Below the pieces are notes generated by a model that worked only from the letters and a program-made list of their open reading frames with translations, was not told where the DNA came from and did no database searches. Source: Methylomonas sp. LW13 (GTDB lineage: Bacteria; Pseudomonadota; Gammaproteobacteria; Methylococcales; Methylomonadaceae). Taken from it: a DNA stretch of 64,000 nt. Below, piece after piece: positions 1 through 8,125 of this stretch. The stretch is taken from NCBI RefSeq assembly GCF_016865255.1, contig NZ_CP033381.1, positions 4,960,001-5,024,000 on the forward strand, in the 5' to 3' direction. The translations under genes and the position numbers were made by a program. Numbering within the stretch: the stretch's first letter is position 1; the number at the start of each line of letters is the position of its first letter.

Positions 1-6
1 TTTCTG

Positions 7-885
7 ATGCCTGTGGCTTACAAGCTCCATCAAAACCACCTGAAACAACAAGCGCTGGACGCCAAGCTCGCCACCATGACCAAGGCCTTGGATCGCTATC
101 ACGAACTGTGTAAAGGCGCGGGTGAGAAGATTTATCGCACGGTTGACGATGTCGACGGGGTGTTTTTGATGAAGATCGATTTGGATAAATCTTCCGACAT
201 CAGTCAATACAGTAATGCGGCCAAGAGTCCTTATGAAAGTCTCGGCGATTTCGACACGAGCTCAAACGACCATGAGGTCCGTTATATGTGGTTCGATGGC
301 TATATTAAATCGTTTTTGAACGATGGCGGTTTCGGGCTTCAGTGCTGGGTTGGTAATACAAATAGGTGCAAACAACAGCCCGCGTTCAAATACGTCGAGG
401 CGATCGATCCCGGCGACGGTAAACGCTACCGCTATACCGGCAGTTGGCAAAGACACGACAAGGTTACAGGCAAGGAATGGAGCGAACTGCTTCGCAAAGT
501 CGGTTACATCCCCCGCGAATTGCTCGAGCCTACCAAACACGATGACGGCACTTGGTACGATTTAGTGCTGACTCGCGAACCAGCTGGCGATCCGCCGCCG
601 CGCTATGGCGTGACCTACGACGACCTGGAGACCCCGGAAGAGCGGAAGATGTGGATTGCCGGTAGCGCCTTGAAAGTCATCGATTTGCAGACCGGCGAAT
701 TGCTGGGCGAGCGCATCGGTTATTTACATGATCGAGGTGGCGGCAGTGTGGCTGGCGGCCGGCAGCCATGGTCATTTGCTAAAACCGGACTGGGCTGGTC
801 GTGTCCTCCACAGAGAGTGGTAGGCCGTTCCAAGCGTGATTTCATAATGGATGTATTACATACCAATCAAGGAGTTAAACCATGA
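7..885 (+). CDS. Unrecognised protein, possibly 5'-partial
   Basis: I do not recognise this family. The frame is already open at the window edge, so the ATG at 7 is only the first visible start and the gene may begin upstream. The 292 visible residues show no signal peptide, membrane segment or familiar catalytic motif. There is an aromatic/acidic patch (YMWFDGY, residues 93-99) and a Gly-rich stretch near the C-terminus. Its TGA stop overlaps the ATG of a second, truncated gene (ATGA, 882-885) behind a good AAGGAG site, so it was probably the upstream member of a translationally coupled pair. Existence as a coding frame is likely; function is unknown. Confidence 0.6.
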   Translation: MPVAYKLHQNHLKQQALDAKLATMTKALDRYHELCKGAGEKIYRTVDDVDGVFLMKIDLDKSSDISQYSNAAKSPYESLGDFDTSSNDHEVRYMWFDGYIKSFLNDGGFGLQCWVGNTNRCKQQPAFKYVEAIDPGDGKRYRYTGSWQRHDKVTGKEWSELLRKVGYIPRELLEPTKHDDGTWYDLVLTREPAGDPPPRYGVTYDDLETPEERKMWIAGSALKVIDLQTGELLGERIGYLHDRGGGSVAGGRQPWSFAKTGLGWSCPPQRVVGRSKRDFIMDVLHTNQGVKP

Positions 886-983
886 ACGAATCGACGATCT
901 CATCTCATTCCCACGCGCCGCGTGGGAATGCAAACCTGCCGCGCTGCGGTCAGCTAAAACCAATCCCGATAAACCGGCAATAA
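882..983 (+). pseudogene. Decapitated gene: start codon and about 8 codons left, then REP/RAYT sequence
   Basis: AAGGAG at 869-874, seven bases before an ATG that overlaps the preceding stop as ATGA, is a strong translation start. The frame begins MNESTIS, then from about 906 enters a palindrome and the tail of a RAYT transposase copy, ending at TAA 981-983 after 33 codons. The initiation signals are those of a real coupled gene, while the body is repeat DNA. The inference is that an insertion or rearrangement removed the rest of the gene. What the gene encoded cannot be told from eight codons. Confidence 0.5.
906..930. repeat. REP-like palindrome
   Basis: A perfect inverted repeat with 12-base arms (cattcccacgcg / cgcgtgggaatg) around one central base. 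The same core recurs at 1430-1450 and 2070-2094 and, degenerate, near 2893-2912. Each copy sits at an edge of RAYT transposase sequence, which is the usual arrangement of REP elements and their RAYT proteins. Confidence 0.8.
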
Positions 984-1423
984 TCCTTCCTGACCCGCAT
1001 AATTCCGGGCGCTCGAATAGCGCCAATGCTCCGGTAGATCAACATAATCGCGTTTGACCTGATTCAGGTGGATATACTCCAATTTCTGCCTCAAGACGTC
1101 GGGGTTATCGATCATCTGCGGATGACTTCCTTCTTCCCACAACTGATATTCCCTGTCAGTTTTGTGCGCTTCGCGGAACCAGTTCAATTGCTTCAATAAG
1201 CGCTCGGCATTAACGGCTTGCAAATAATCGATCAGCTGGCGCGCGGTGTAAGATTTGAAGTGGGCCAATTGATGGGTTAAATCGTCAGCTTGTACCAGCA
1301 GGTGCAAATGGTTTTCCAGAATGACGTAGCCGTATATTCGCCAATTGTGTTGTTGTTGACGGTAAAGCAAGGCGTCCAGCACGATTTGCACGGTAGCCAG
1401 TCGGGAAAATAATGTATCCAGTT
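954..1423 (-). pseudogene. RAYT (REP-associated tyrosine transposase, IS200-like Y1 family), copy A, 5'-truncated
   Basis: RAYTs are single-copy relatives of IS200/IS605 transposases that act on REP palindromes. This copy keeps most of the domain: the ENHLHLLVQ segment matching the family's His-x-His motif, and the C-terminal part containing YIHLNQVKR and ending YRDWF. Compared with copy B (1477-2013) it lacks the first roughly 22 residues, because similarity stops abruptly at 1423 next to a palindrome. It also carries a one-base deletion at about 1411-1413 that puts the remaining N-terminal codons out of frame. An ATG-initiated 145-residue frame remains open (954-1391), but the protein would lack its first beta strand, so it is most likely inactive. 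Confidence 0.75.
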
Positions 1424-1429
1424 ATCTCG

Positions 1430-1450
1430 TTCCCACGCGCCGCGTGGGAA
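1430..1450. repeat. REP-like palindrome between the two RAYT copies
   Basis: Perfect 10-base arms (ttcccacgcg / cgcgtgggaa) around one base. It lies exactly between the truncated 5' edge of RAYT copy A and the 3' end of copy B. This suggests the junction of the two copies was made at the repeat. Confidence 0.75.
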
Positions 1451-1476
1451 TGCAAACCAGCCGCGCTGCGGGCCAG

Positions 1477-2013
1477 CTAAAACCAATCCCGATAAACCGG
1501 CAACAGCCCTTCCCGCCCTGCATAATTCCGGGCACTCGAATAACGCCAATGCTCCGGGAAATCAACATAACCGCGTTTGACCGGATTCAGGTGGATATAG
1601 TCCGGTTTCTGCCGCAAGACCTCGGGGTTCTCGATCATCTGCGGATGACTTCCTTCTTCCTACAACTGATATTCCCTGTCAGTTTTGTGCGCTTTGCGGA
1701 ACCAGCGTAACTGCTGCAACAAGCGTTCGGCATTGATAGATTCCAGATAATTGATCAACTGACGCGCCGTATATGACTTGAAGTGGGCTAATTGCTCACG
1801 TAAATCGTCAGCTTGTAGTAATAGGTGCAAATGATTTTCCAGAATGACGTAGCCGTATATTAGCCAATTGCGCTGTTGTTGACGGTAAAACAAGGCGTAC
1901 AGAACGATTTGCACGGTAGCCGGTCGGGTAAATAACAGTATCCAGTTCAGTACAGTGCAGGTTAAGAAATACGGCTGTTGGGATTGGAGAATACGGTAAC
2001 GACTGCCGCCCAT
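1477..2013 (-). pseudogene. RAYT transposase, copy B, interrupted by one in-frame amber codon
   Basis: The full-length frame spans 179 codons from ATG at 2013 to TAG at 1477-1479, starting MGGSRYRIL and ending YRDWF, with the His-x-His segment ENHLHLLLQ. It is collinear with copy A. One change breaks it: after REYQL the TGG (Trp) of copy A is TAG at 1660-1662, leaving a 117-residue N-terminal product. The remaining codons downstream of the stop are still in frame and intact, so the lesion looks recent. Upstream lies a palindrome at 2070-2094. A single sequencing error or suppression of the amber codon would restore a full protein. Confidence 0.75.
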
Positions 2014-2043
2014 GAGTTTGACCTCGTTTGCTTGCTTTGTCGC

Positions 2044-2065
2044 ATGTTACCGCTGGCGCGGATAG
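2044..2065. repeat. 22-base exact repeat, first copy (second at 2865-2886)
   Basis: The 22 bases beginning atgttaccgctggcg and ending cggatag are identical at 2044-2065 and 2865-2886. Both copies are followed within about 12 bases by the cccacgc palindrome. The first copy is the upstream flank of RAYT copy B. The second is an orphan edge without a transposase. Confidence 0.75.
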
Positions 2066-2069
2066 ACTG

Positions 2070-2094
2070 CGTTCCCACGCCGCGCGTGGGAACG
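2070..2094. repeat. REP-like palindrome upstream of RAYT copy B
   Basis: Arms of 11 bases (cgttcccacgc / gcgtgggaacg) around three bases. It lies 56 bases 5' of the transposase start on the minus strand, a typical RAYT-flanking position. Confidence 0.75.
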
Positions 2095-2098
2095 AGTG

Positions 2099-2165
2099 AT
2101 CCCTGCCGCACCCCTTCGGGCTAGTCCGCTCAAAAACTCCGGTGCTCGGCGCGGCATACGGGAGA
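2099..2165. repeat. Dispersed repeat, inverted relative to the copy at 2960-3025
   Basis: Read on the minus strand, this segment contains the phrases gtatgccgcgccgagcac and agcccgaaggggtgcggca. Both occur on the plus strand at 2960-3025, with a divergent middle. Two imperfect copies in opposite orientation thus bracket the small membrane protein gene and could form a large inverted structure or a recombination target. Confidence 0.65.
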
Positions 2166-2179
2166 AAAACCATCCTGTG

Positions 2180-2201
2180 TGGTGGGCAATTTTGCCCACC
2201 A
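2180..2201. repeat. Short palindrome of the gtgggcaa...ttgcccac type
   Basis: Arms tggtgggcaa / ttgcccacca around two bases form a perfect 22-base palindrome. Repeats of this wording are common as intergenic scatter in gammaproteobacterial genomes. No gene is associated with it here. Confidence 0.55.
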
Positions 2202-2330
2202 TTGGGCTTTCACCCCGCGTGGGCACTAAATCCCACGCTACTGGGCTACGCCTATTGACGCCCTACATGCACCCTATGCACGTGAAGAAAGCCGGAAAAC
2301 AGTCATTCAGTGCTTGAATCGACGAATTAA

Positions 2331-2726
2331 TTACTTGGTTTTCTTGAAGATGTAGCGAGCAGCGACCAAAACAACAATTACGACTATCGCTAAAGCTAGT
2401 CCAGCAAACAGAAGCGACTTTTGTGGACTGATGTCAAATTCAGAGATAGATAGCACAATAAGAGTCGTTGCCACTCCGAGTGCCATGGTGGACATAGCAA
2501 TGCCAGACCATAATTCATGACGATCCGCACATTGCTCACAATAAATATACCTTCCGCCTCTGTGGTGACAAATGACTCGACATTTCGTCATCGAGACAGG
2601 GGTTCCGCATGAATAACATTCCTGTCGAATATTTCTAGCCTTTCCGCGTAAGTCGCGGAATATATGTATAAGCAATGCCAATATAACTGGCGAGATCAGA
2701 ATGATAAAAAAGATAAAAAATCCCAT
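2331..2726 (-). CDS. Small membrane protein with a cysteine-rich central loop
   Basis: The 131-residue product starts with a hydrophobic segment (residues 2-23) and ends with two more (about 76-95 and 105-125). Between them, residues 37-67 hold paired cysteines (CYSCG, then CRVICHH, then CEQC) that look like a small zinc-binding ribbon. The membrane topology and cysteine spacing are visible; the zinc role is inferred. The gene is AT-richer than the core genes and lies alone inside a block of repeats, which suggests it is accessory. No family name is recognised. Confidence 0.55.
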   Translation of the reverse strand: MGFFIFFIILISPVILALLIHIFRDLRGKARNIRQECYSCGTPVSMTKCRVICHHRGGRYIYCEQCADRHELWSGIAMSTMALGVATTLIVLSISEFDISPQKSLLFAGLALAIVVIVVLVAARYIFKKTK

Positions 2727-2771
2727 AATGCAAGTAGTCTAGGTGAAACGCAAGGCCGTAAGGCGCAATTC

Positions 2772-2857
2772 GTAGGGCGTCAATAGGCTCAGCCATATTG
2801 CGCCGTATATCGGCCTTAAATCATTCGGCGCATTACGCTATCGCTAATGCGCCCTAC
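2772..2857. repeat. Dispersed intergenic repeat ending gcgccctac
   Basis: The segment is bounded by gtagggcg and cgccctac in inverted orientation. It contains an inner hairpin with 9-base arms (ggcgcatta at 2827-2835, taatgcgcc at 2845-2853). It has the look of a non-coding miniature repeat; no open frame of note crosses it. Confidence 0.55.
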
Positions 2858-2864
2858 AAAACTG

Positions 2865-2912
2865 ATGTTACCGCTGGCGCGGATAGTCTGGACTCCCACG
2901 CGGCGCGTGGAA
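2865..2912. repeat. Orphan RAYT-flank repeat with degenerate palindrome
   Basis: 2865-2886 is an exact copy of 2044-2065. It is followed by gactcccacgcggcgcgtgg, a mutated version of the palindrome at 2070-2094. No transposase follows, so this is probably the scar of a lost or never-present RAYT unit. Confidence 0.6.
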
Positions 2913-2959
2913 ACGAGAGAAAACTTCGTAAACAATAAGCTGCGATTTGGGGCGGGGGT

Positions 2960-3025
2960 CTCCCGTATGCCGCGCCGAGCACAGGAGCTTTCGGCGGGAA
3001 TAGCCCGAAGGGGTGCGGCAGGGAT
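2960..3025. repeat. Dispersed repeat, plus-strand copy (inverse of 2099-2165)
   Basis: It shares long exact words with the reverse complement of 2099-2165, including gtatgccgcgccgagcac and agcccgaaggggtgcggca. A GC-rich, non-coding-looking segment (3026-3120) follows and may belong to the same repeat family. Confidence 0.65.
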
Positions 3026-3124
3026 GCCGCACGTTGACTAAGGGGCAGGAAGCCCCTTTCGTCAACCCCCGGCGAAAGCTTCGGCGCGCAGGATCAAAGC
3101 GGCATCCGGGTGGCCTTTTCTTTG

Positions 3125-3158
3125 GATACTTTCTTTTGGCCAAGCAAAAGAAAGTATC
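3125..3158. repeat. Long hairpin, gatactttcttttg repeat
   Basis: Perfect 14-base arms (gatactttcttttg at 3125-3138, caaaagaaagtatc at 3145-3158) with a six-base loop. The T/A-rich arms could let it act as a transcription terminator. It lies 110 bases beyond the stop of ugd, whose transcription comes towards it. Repeats of this wording are frequent in related genomes as I know them; copy number here cannot be checked. Confidence 0.6.
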
Positions 3159-3268
3159 GCGGTCGTCGGTCCGCGAACCGACATTAAATAAACCGTCGCG
3201 CTAGCGACACCTCAACTTCGATACCCCTTAGACAAGCTCAGGGCGAACGGAGTCAAATACCAAACTAA

Positions 3269-4588
3269 TCAACGCCCAATCGCGTAATACTGCAACCCAA
3301 ACTGTTTAACCAACCTCGGCTCATACATATTCCGCCCATCGAATATCACCTTGTCTTTCAACAAGCGACCCAAATCGTCGAAATCCGGGCTGCGGAACTG
3401 TTTCCATTCGGTGACGATGATCAACGCATCCACGTCGCTTAGAGTATCCGCCTGCTTGGCGCAGTACACCAATCCGGCTTTATCGCCGTAAATACGGTGC
3501 GCTTCTTCCATTGCTTCCGGGTCGTAGGCTCGCACTGTGGCACCGGCATCAATCAAGGCTTCCAGCAATACCCGGCTGGGTGCTTCGCGCATGTCGTCGG
3601 TGTTGGGTTTAAACGCCAGGCCCCACAACGCAAAGGTTTTGCCTTTAACTCCGTTCGGATAATGCGTGGAAATTTTCTCGAATAAACGGTGCTTTTGCCG
3701 GTCGTTGACGTTTTCCACCGCGCTGAGCAATTCGGCTTGATAGCCGTAATCGCGGGCGGTGCGTTCCAGCGCTTTCACGTCTTTCGGGAAGCAGGAACCA
3801 CCATAGCCGCAGCCGGGATAAATAAAGCTATAACCGATACGGCTGTCGGAACCAATACCGTGGCGGACATTCTCGATGTCGGCGCCCAGTCTTTCCGCCA
3901 GATTGGCCAATTCGTTCATGAAGCTAATTTTGGTGGCCAGCATCGCGTTAGCGGCATATTTGGTCAATTCGGCGGAACGAATGTCCATGGTGATGACCCG
4001 CTCGCGGCTACGATTGAACGGCGCGTACAGCGCTTTCAACAATTCGGCGGTTCTGGGGTTGTCGGTACCGATGATAATGCGGTCCGGTTTCATGAAATCG
4101 TCCAGTGCCGAGCCTTCTTTCAAAAATTCCGGATTGGAGACGACGTCAAATTCCAATTCCTGGCTGCGCTCGGCCAATACGTCCTTGATGGCCTGTTTAA
4201 CCTTGTCGGCGGTGCCGACCGGTACGGTGGATTTATCGACGACGATTTTATAATCGCTCATGTGTTCGGCGATGCTTTTCGCCACGGCCAACACATATTT
4301 CAAGTCGGCCGAACCATCCTCGTCCGGTGGCGTACCGACGGCGATGAATTGAAACAAGCCAAAATCCACAGCTTCTTTAACATCGGTGGTAAAGCTCAAA
4401 CGTCCTGCGGCAACGTTGTCCTTGACCATCTCGTCCAGACCCGGCTCGTAAATCGGAATGATGCCTTGTTTGAGTTGGTCGATTTTGCGCTGGTCAACAT
4501 CCATGCACAGCACTTGATTACCCACTTCGGCCAGACAGGCGCCCGTCACCAAACCCACATATCCACTACCAAACACCGTAATTTTCAT
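3269..4588 (-). CDS. ugd: UDP-glucose 6-dehydrogenase
   Basis: Oxidises UDP-glucose twice with NAD+ to UDP-glucuronate, a precursor of exopolysaccharide, capsule or LPS sugars, in the cytoplasm. The 439 residues are the usual length. The Rossmann motif GSGYVG is at 7-12, the substrate-site signature [15 protein letters not shown] at 85-99, and the catalytic cysteine in [10 protein letters not shown] is Cys266; Lys210 and the FKPNTDD segment also fit. AAGGTG six bases before ATG supports the start. It is the second gene of a minus-strand pair, 16 bases after the beta-hydroxyacid dehydrogenase stop, so the two are probably cotranscribed. Confidence 0.95.
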   Translation of the reverse strand: MKITVFGSGYVGLVTGACLAEVGNQVLCMDVDQRKIDQLKQGIIPIYEPGLDEMVKDNVAAGRLSFTTDVKEAVDFGLFQFIAVGTPPDEDGSADLKYVLAVAKSIAEHMSDYKIVVDKSTVPVGTADKVKQAIKDVLAERSQELEFDVVSNPEFLKEGSALDDFMKPDRIIIGTDNPRTAELLKALYAPFNRSRERVITMDIRSAELTKYAANAMLATKISFMNELANLAERLGADIENVRHGIGSDSRIGYSFIYPGCGYGGSCFPKDVKALERTARDYGYQAELLSAVENVNDRQKHRLFEKISTHYPNGVKGKTFALWGLAFKPNTDDMREAPSRVLLEALIDAGATVRAYDPEAMEEAHRIYGDKAGLVYCAKQADTLSDVDALIIVTEWKQFRSPDFDDLGRLLKDKVIFDGRNMYEPRLVKQFGLQYYAIGR

Positions 4589-4604
4589 CGTTACACCTTG
4601 TAAA

Positions 4605-5471
4605 CTAATTGGAAGATCGTTTCTGTTTTAATCGATACAACGCGGAAATATCCTCGTCGCCATAACCCTTGGCCATCAGTTTGGCATAATCCGCCAGCGT
4701 GGCGATGGTTAGCGGACAACCCACGCCGGCATGCTGCGCCATATGCTGGGCTATTTTTAAGTCTTTATGATGAAGCGCCAGTTTAAATCCTGGCGGGAAT
4801 TGGTGTTGCGTCATGGTCTTGCCGCGATGCTGTAAAAACCAGTTACCCGCCGCCCCGCCGCTGACGACCTTGATGACTTTGTCCATCGGCAAACCTTGCG
4901 CTTCCGCAAACGCCAAAGCTTCGGTCACCGCTTGGTTAATCCCCGCACACATAATCTGGTTCACTGCCTTGCAGGCTTGCCCGGCACCGACATCGCCCAG
5001 GTGTTCGATGCGTGCGGTCATGGCCGCCAACACGGGCCGAACCTGCTCCAAGGTTTGCGCGCTGCCGCCGACCATCATGGCCAACGTGCCTTTGTTGGCG
5101 CCTTCCACGCCGCCGGACACTGGCGCATCCAGAAATGCGGCATTCTTCTCCGCAAGTTTTTGCGCCGCGACAATCGCTGTTTCACTGCTGACCGTGGACA
5201 TATCCACCACCACACTACCAGGGCGAACGGTTTTAGCGACTGCATCCACCACCATCAATACGTCTTTATCCGCCGACACACAAATCAACACGACATCGAC
5301 TTGACCGGCCAGTTGTTCGATAGTCTCGCAAGCCTGGATTTGCAATTCCGCCGCCAATGCCTCGGCTTTACTAAAGGTCCGATTGTAAACCGCGGTCAAG
5401 TAGCCGGCCTTGGCAAGATTACGCGCCATGCCCTGGCCCATTGCCCCCAATCCGATCAAGCCTACCCGCAT
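4605..5471 (-). CDS. NAD(P)-dependent beta-hydroxyacid dehydrogenase (HIBADH / tartronate-semialdehyde reductase family)
   Basis: Enzymes of this family reduce or oxidise small beta-hydroxyacids such as 3-hydroxyisobutyrate, tartronate semialdehyde or succinic semialdehyde. The 288-residue protein has the dinucleotide motif GLGAMG at 7-12, the substrate-binding DAPVSGG at 115-121, and the catalytic lysine in [11 protein letters not shown], Lys168. The start is supported by GGGGGA seven bases upstream. It precedes ugd closely on the same strand. Motifs fix the family but not the substrate; a glyoxylate or succinic semialdehyde reductase role is equally possible. Confidence 0.85.
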   Translation of the reverse strand: MRVGLIGLGAMGQGMARNLAKAGYLTAVYNRTFSKAEALAAELQIQACETIEQLAGQVDVVLICVSADKDVLMVVDAVAKTVRPGSVVVDMSTVSSETAIVAAQKLAEKNAAFLDAPVSGGVEGANKGTLAMMVGGSAQTLEQVRPVLAAMTARIEHLGDVGAGQACKAVNQIMCAGINQAVTEALAFAEAQGLPMDKVIKVVSGGAAGNWFLQHRGKTMTQHQFPPGFKLALHHKDLKIAQHMAQHAGVGCPLTIATLADYAKLMAKGYGDEDISALYRLKQKRSSN

Positions 5472-5542
5472 GTTATATCCCCCGTAATATTGTCTGGACC
5501 ATTATAGCGTCTTAGTTGGGTCCTAACAGACCGCGCGGACGA

Positions 5543-6151
5543 TTACAACGCTCCGTGTTTTTGCAATAACGCGACAACATTTTCCGCCAAAAGCCGATAC
5601 CCCCTATCATTAGGATGGACCGTATCCGACTTAAGCTCGTTATTTGCCAGAATCTTAGGCAAACTATCCAGATCGCTCGGCACGCCTTCAGATGCAGCCA
5701 GCTCTTCATAAATTTTCGCGCTATGTAAAAACACGATCCCAAACGCCGGCACACCCAACATTACGACCGGAATATTGCGTTGCCGGGCTTCGGCTATCAT
5801 GGCTTTAAGATTGTCCCGGGTCTGATCGGCGGCGAGTTGTTGCAGAATATCGTTGCCGCCGTGTATCAAAATTAATAGATCGGGCTTGTATTCATCCAGC
5901 AATGCCGGTAAGCGCTGCCGGCCTGCACTGCTGATCTCTCCAGGAACGCCTTCATTAATGACCTCGCGGCCGGTCAGTTGCGTGAGTATGCTGGGGTAAT
6001 CATGCTGGGCCGAAGCACCGGTTCCATAAGTCAAGCTATCGCCAAAGGCCAGAATGACGGCGTTATCCGGCAGCTTGCTTAAGGCTGGCTTTGGTTTATT
6101 ACAAGCCATACCACCGAATAGCAATGCCACAACCATCAGAACTATTTTCAT
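5543..6151 (-). CDS. SGNH-family esterase/lysophospholipase (TesA-like), lipoprotein
   Basis: A GDSL/SGNH hydrolase that cleaves acyl esters or thioesters, in the class of E. coli TesA and arylesterases. Blocks visible in order: GDSLTYG with nucleophile Ser39, the block-II Gly near 71, HGGND with Asn100, and SDTVHPNDRGY with Asp176 and His179. The 202-residue product begins with a lipoprotein signal ending GGMAC (Cys17), so it should be anchored in the periplasm, unlike soluble TesA. GAGGG upstream of the ATG supports the start. It follows speA on the same strand with a 64-base gap and may share its transcript. Confidence 0.85.
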   Translation of the reverse strand: MKIVLMVVALLFGGMACNKPKPALSKLPDNAVILAFGDSLTYGTGASAQHDYPSILTQLTGREVINEGVPGEISSAGRQRLPALLDEYKPDLLILIHGGNDILQQLAADQTRDNLKAMIAEARQRNIPVVMLGVPAFGIVFLHSAKIYEELAASEGVPSDLDSLPKILANNELKSDTVHPNDRGYRLLAENVVALLQKHGAL

Positions 6152-6215
6152 GCTCGCCCTCGATCCTTTAAGCGCCTGGGGCGCAGCACCCTTATCTATC
6201 CTTCTATCGCCTTAG

Positions 6216-8063
6216 CTATTTTTCCAGGTAGGTATAAGCATTCAGTCCGGCCAACAGCTCCTGCTCGAAAGCCTGCTTTTGCGCAGCCGTTAATCCGCTG
6301 ACACCCAACTTTTGCCGGTAGGCGGTTTTTAACGCTTCGGTATTGATATGCACATAATCCAGCAGTTCGCTGACATCCTCGCCTTCCATGAAGTCACCGA
6401 AACGATAGCTGTCTCCCTCCAGTTCGATATTGATCGAATGCGTGTCGCCGAATAGATTGTGCATATCACCCAAAATTTCCTGATACGCGCCGACCATGAA
6501 AAAGCCGATCAGATAGTCCTGATCTTCGGCAATGCTATGCAGCGGCATGGTGTTGGCGATGTTCTGATGATCGACGTATTGATCGATACGGCCATCGGAA
6601 TCGCAGGTTAAGTCTTGCAGGACCGCACGCCGGTTGGGTTGCTGCTGCAGATTATGAATGGGCATAATCGGGAAAATCTGATCGATACCCCAAATGTCCG
6701 GCATCGATTGAAACAAGGAGAAATTGCAGAACACCTTGTCCGCCAGTTTTTCATCCAGCTCCTGCAAAATTTCGCGGTGATGGTGATTATCCAGGTTCAA
6801 CTTGCGCTGAATTTGCTGACACAAACTGACATAGTGCTTTTCGGCTTCGGCCAGTTCGGTCAGCGACAAATCGCCTTGCACGAACTGGGCGCGGGCTTCG
6901 GCCATGTTGAATTGGGCATTGTGATAAGCCTCGGCGATATTTTGCCCGCTGATGGTCACCGCCGTCGCCGCACCTTGCAGGCTTTCAACTTCGGTAACAT
7001 TAGTAATCAACACCGCATGATGCGCGGTGATGGCACGACCGGATTCGGTGATGATATTGGGCTGCGGCAGACCGTGCTGCTGAGCCACGTCCGCAAAGGC
7101 GCGGACGATGTTTTCCGCGTACTCGTTGACGCTGTAGTTGATCGAACATTCCCTCCGCGAACCGCTGCCGTCGTAGTCCACACCCAAACCGCCACCGGCA
7201 TCGACCGTGGTAATGTTGGCACCCAATTGATGCAATTGCAGGTAAAACTGGCCGGCTTCTTTTAAGGCCAGTTTGATGTCGTGGATATTGGCGATTTGCG
7301 AGCCCATATGAAAGTGCATCAGTTGCAAACAATTCAACATATTCAATTGCTGCAAACGGGCAATCAGTTGCAACACTTCACTGGCATGCAAGCCAAACTT
7401 GGATTTCTCGCCGCCGCTGTTCTGCCATTTGCCGGCGCTGATGGTCGATAAACGCACCCGCAAACCGATCAACGGTGTGACTTGTAGCTTAGCGGCTTCT
7501 TCGATGATCATCTCCAGCTCGGAGGGCTTTTCGATGACGATGAATACCGACAAGCCCATTAACTGGCCCATCAAAGCCATGCGGATATAAGCCCGGTCCT
7601 TGTAACCGTTGCAGACGATGGTACCGCCAGGTTTGGCCAGTCCTAAAATCGCCAATAACTCCGGTTTGCTGCCGGCTTCCAGGCCGATATGCTCGGCGGC
7701 AACAATGCTTTCCACCACATTGCCTTGCTGATTAACCTTGATCGGATAGACCGGCGTGTAATGGCCGCTGTAATGGTTCGCGGCTCTGGCTTGGTCGAAG
7801 GCCTGCTGCAGCTGACGGATGCGGTCGCACAAAATATCGGTAAACCGCACCAGCACCGGGAAGTTCAAGCCCTTGCCCCGCAAGGCCTGGGCAATGTCGA
7901 ACAGATCGATTTCGGTCGCGCAATCGGCTTGCGGCTTCACGCAGACATGGCCCTGGTCGTTAATTGAAAAATAACCGTTACCCCATTGCTGGATAGCGTA
8001 AAGCTGCTTGGATTGTTCAATCGACCAGGGTTGTGTCGGCACGCGCGGTATCCTAACTGTCAT
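6216..8063 (-). CDS. speA: Biosynthetic arginine decarboxylase
   Basis: A PLP enzyme converting L-arginine to agmatine, the first step of the agmatine route to putrescine and spermidine. The 615 residues match the fold-III decarboxylase family closely. The PLP lysine is in the YPIKVNQQ segment (Lys109), the glycine-rich phosphate-binding loop is VDAGGGLGVDYDG, and the C-terminal half carries LTCDSDG and the family's QEILGDMHNLFGD stretch. It is slightly shorter than E. coli SpeA at the N-terminus. No clear ribosome site precedes the ATG. It is divergent from speE, which acts later in the same pathway, across about 60 bases. Confidence 0.95.
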   Translation of the reverse strand: MTVRIPRVPTQPWSIEQSKQLYAIQQWGNGYFSINDQGHVCVKPQADCATEIDLFDIAQALRGKGLNFPVLVRFTDILCDRIRQLQQAFDQARAANHYSGHYTPVYPIKVNQQGNVVESIVAAEHIGLEAGSKPELLAILGLAKPGGTIVCNGYKDRAYIRMALMGQLMGLSVFIVIEKPSELEMIIEEAAKLQVTPLIGLRVRLSTISAGKWQNSGGEKSKFGLHASEVLQLIARLQQLNMLNCLQLMHFHMGSQIANIHDIKLALKEAGQFYLQLHQLGANITTVDAGGGLGVDYDGSGSRRECSINYSVNEYAENIVRAFADVAQQHGLPQPNIITESGRAITAHHAVLITNVTEVESLQGAATAVTISGQNIAEAYHNAQFNMAEARAQFVQGDLSLTELAEAEKHYVSLCQQIQRKLNLDNHHHREILQELDEKLADKVFCNFSLFQSMPDIWGIDQIFPIMPIHNLQQQPNRRAVLQDLTCDSDGRIDQYVDHQNIANTMPLHSIAEDQDYLIGFFMVGAYQEILGDMHNLFGDTHSINIELEGDSYRFGDFMEGEDVSELLDYVHINTEALKTAYRQKLGVSGLTAAQKQAFEQELLAGLNAYTYLEK

Positions 8064-8125
8064 AAAGAGGTAGAAATTCTAAAGTATAATGATGAACGTT
8101 ATATGACTTTTTACAGGACTTTCCC

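Noticed and set aside
3689-4603. Long plus-strand open frame of 304 codons
   Set aside because: It is antisense to ugd, whose active-site motifs are complete; composition is that of a shadow frame.
6615-7265. Plus-strand frame of 216 codons
   Set aside because: Antisense to speA, no domain, no ribosome site.
8064-8125. TATAAT at 8085-8090 as a speE promoter
   Set aside because: No acceptable -35 element at 16-18 bases; kept out of the feature list.
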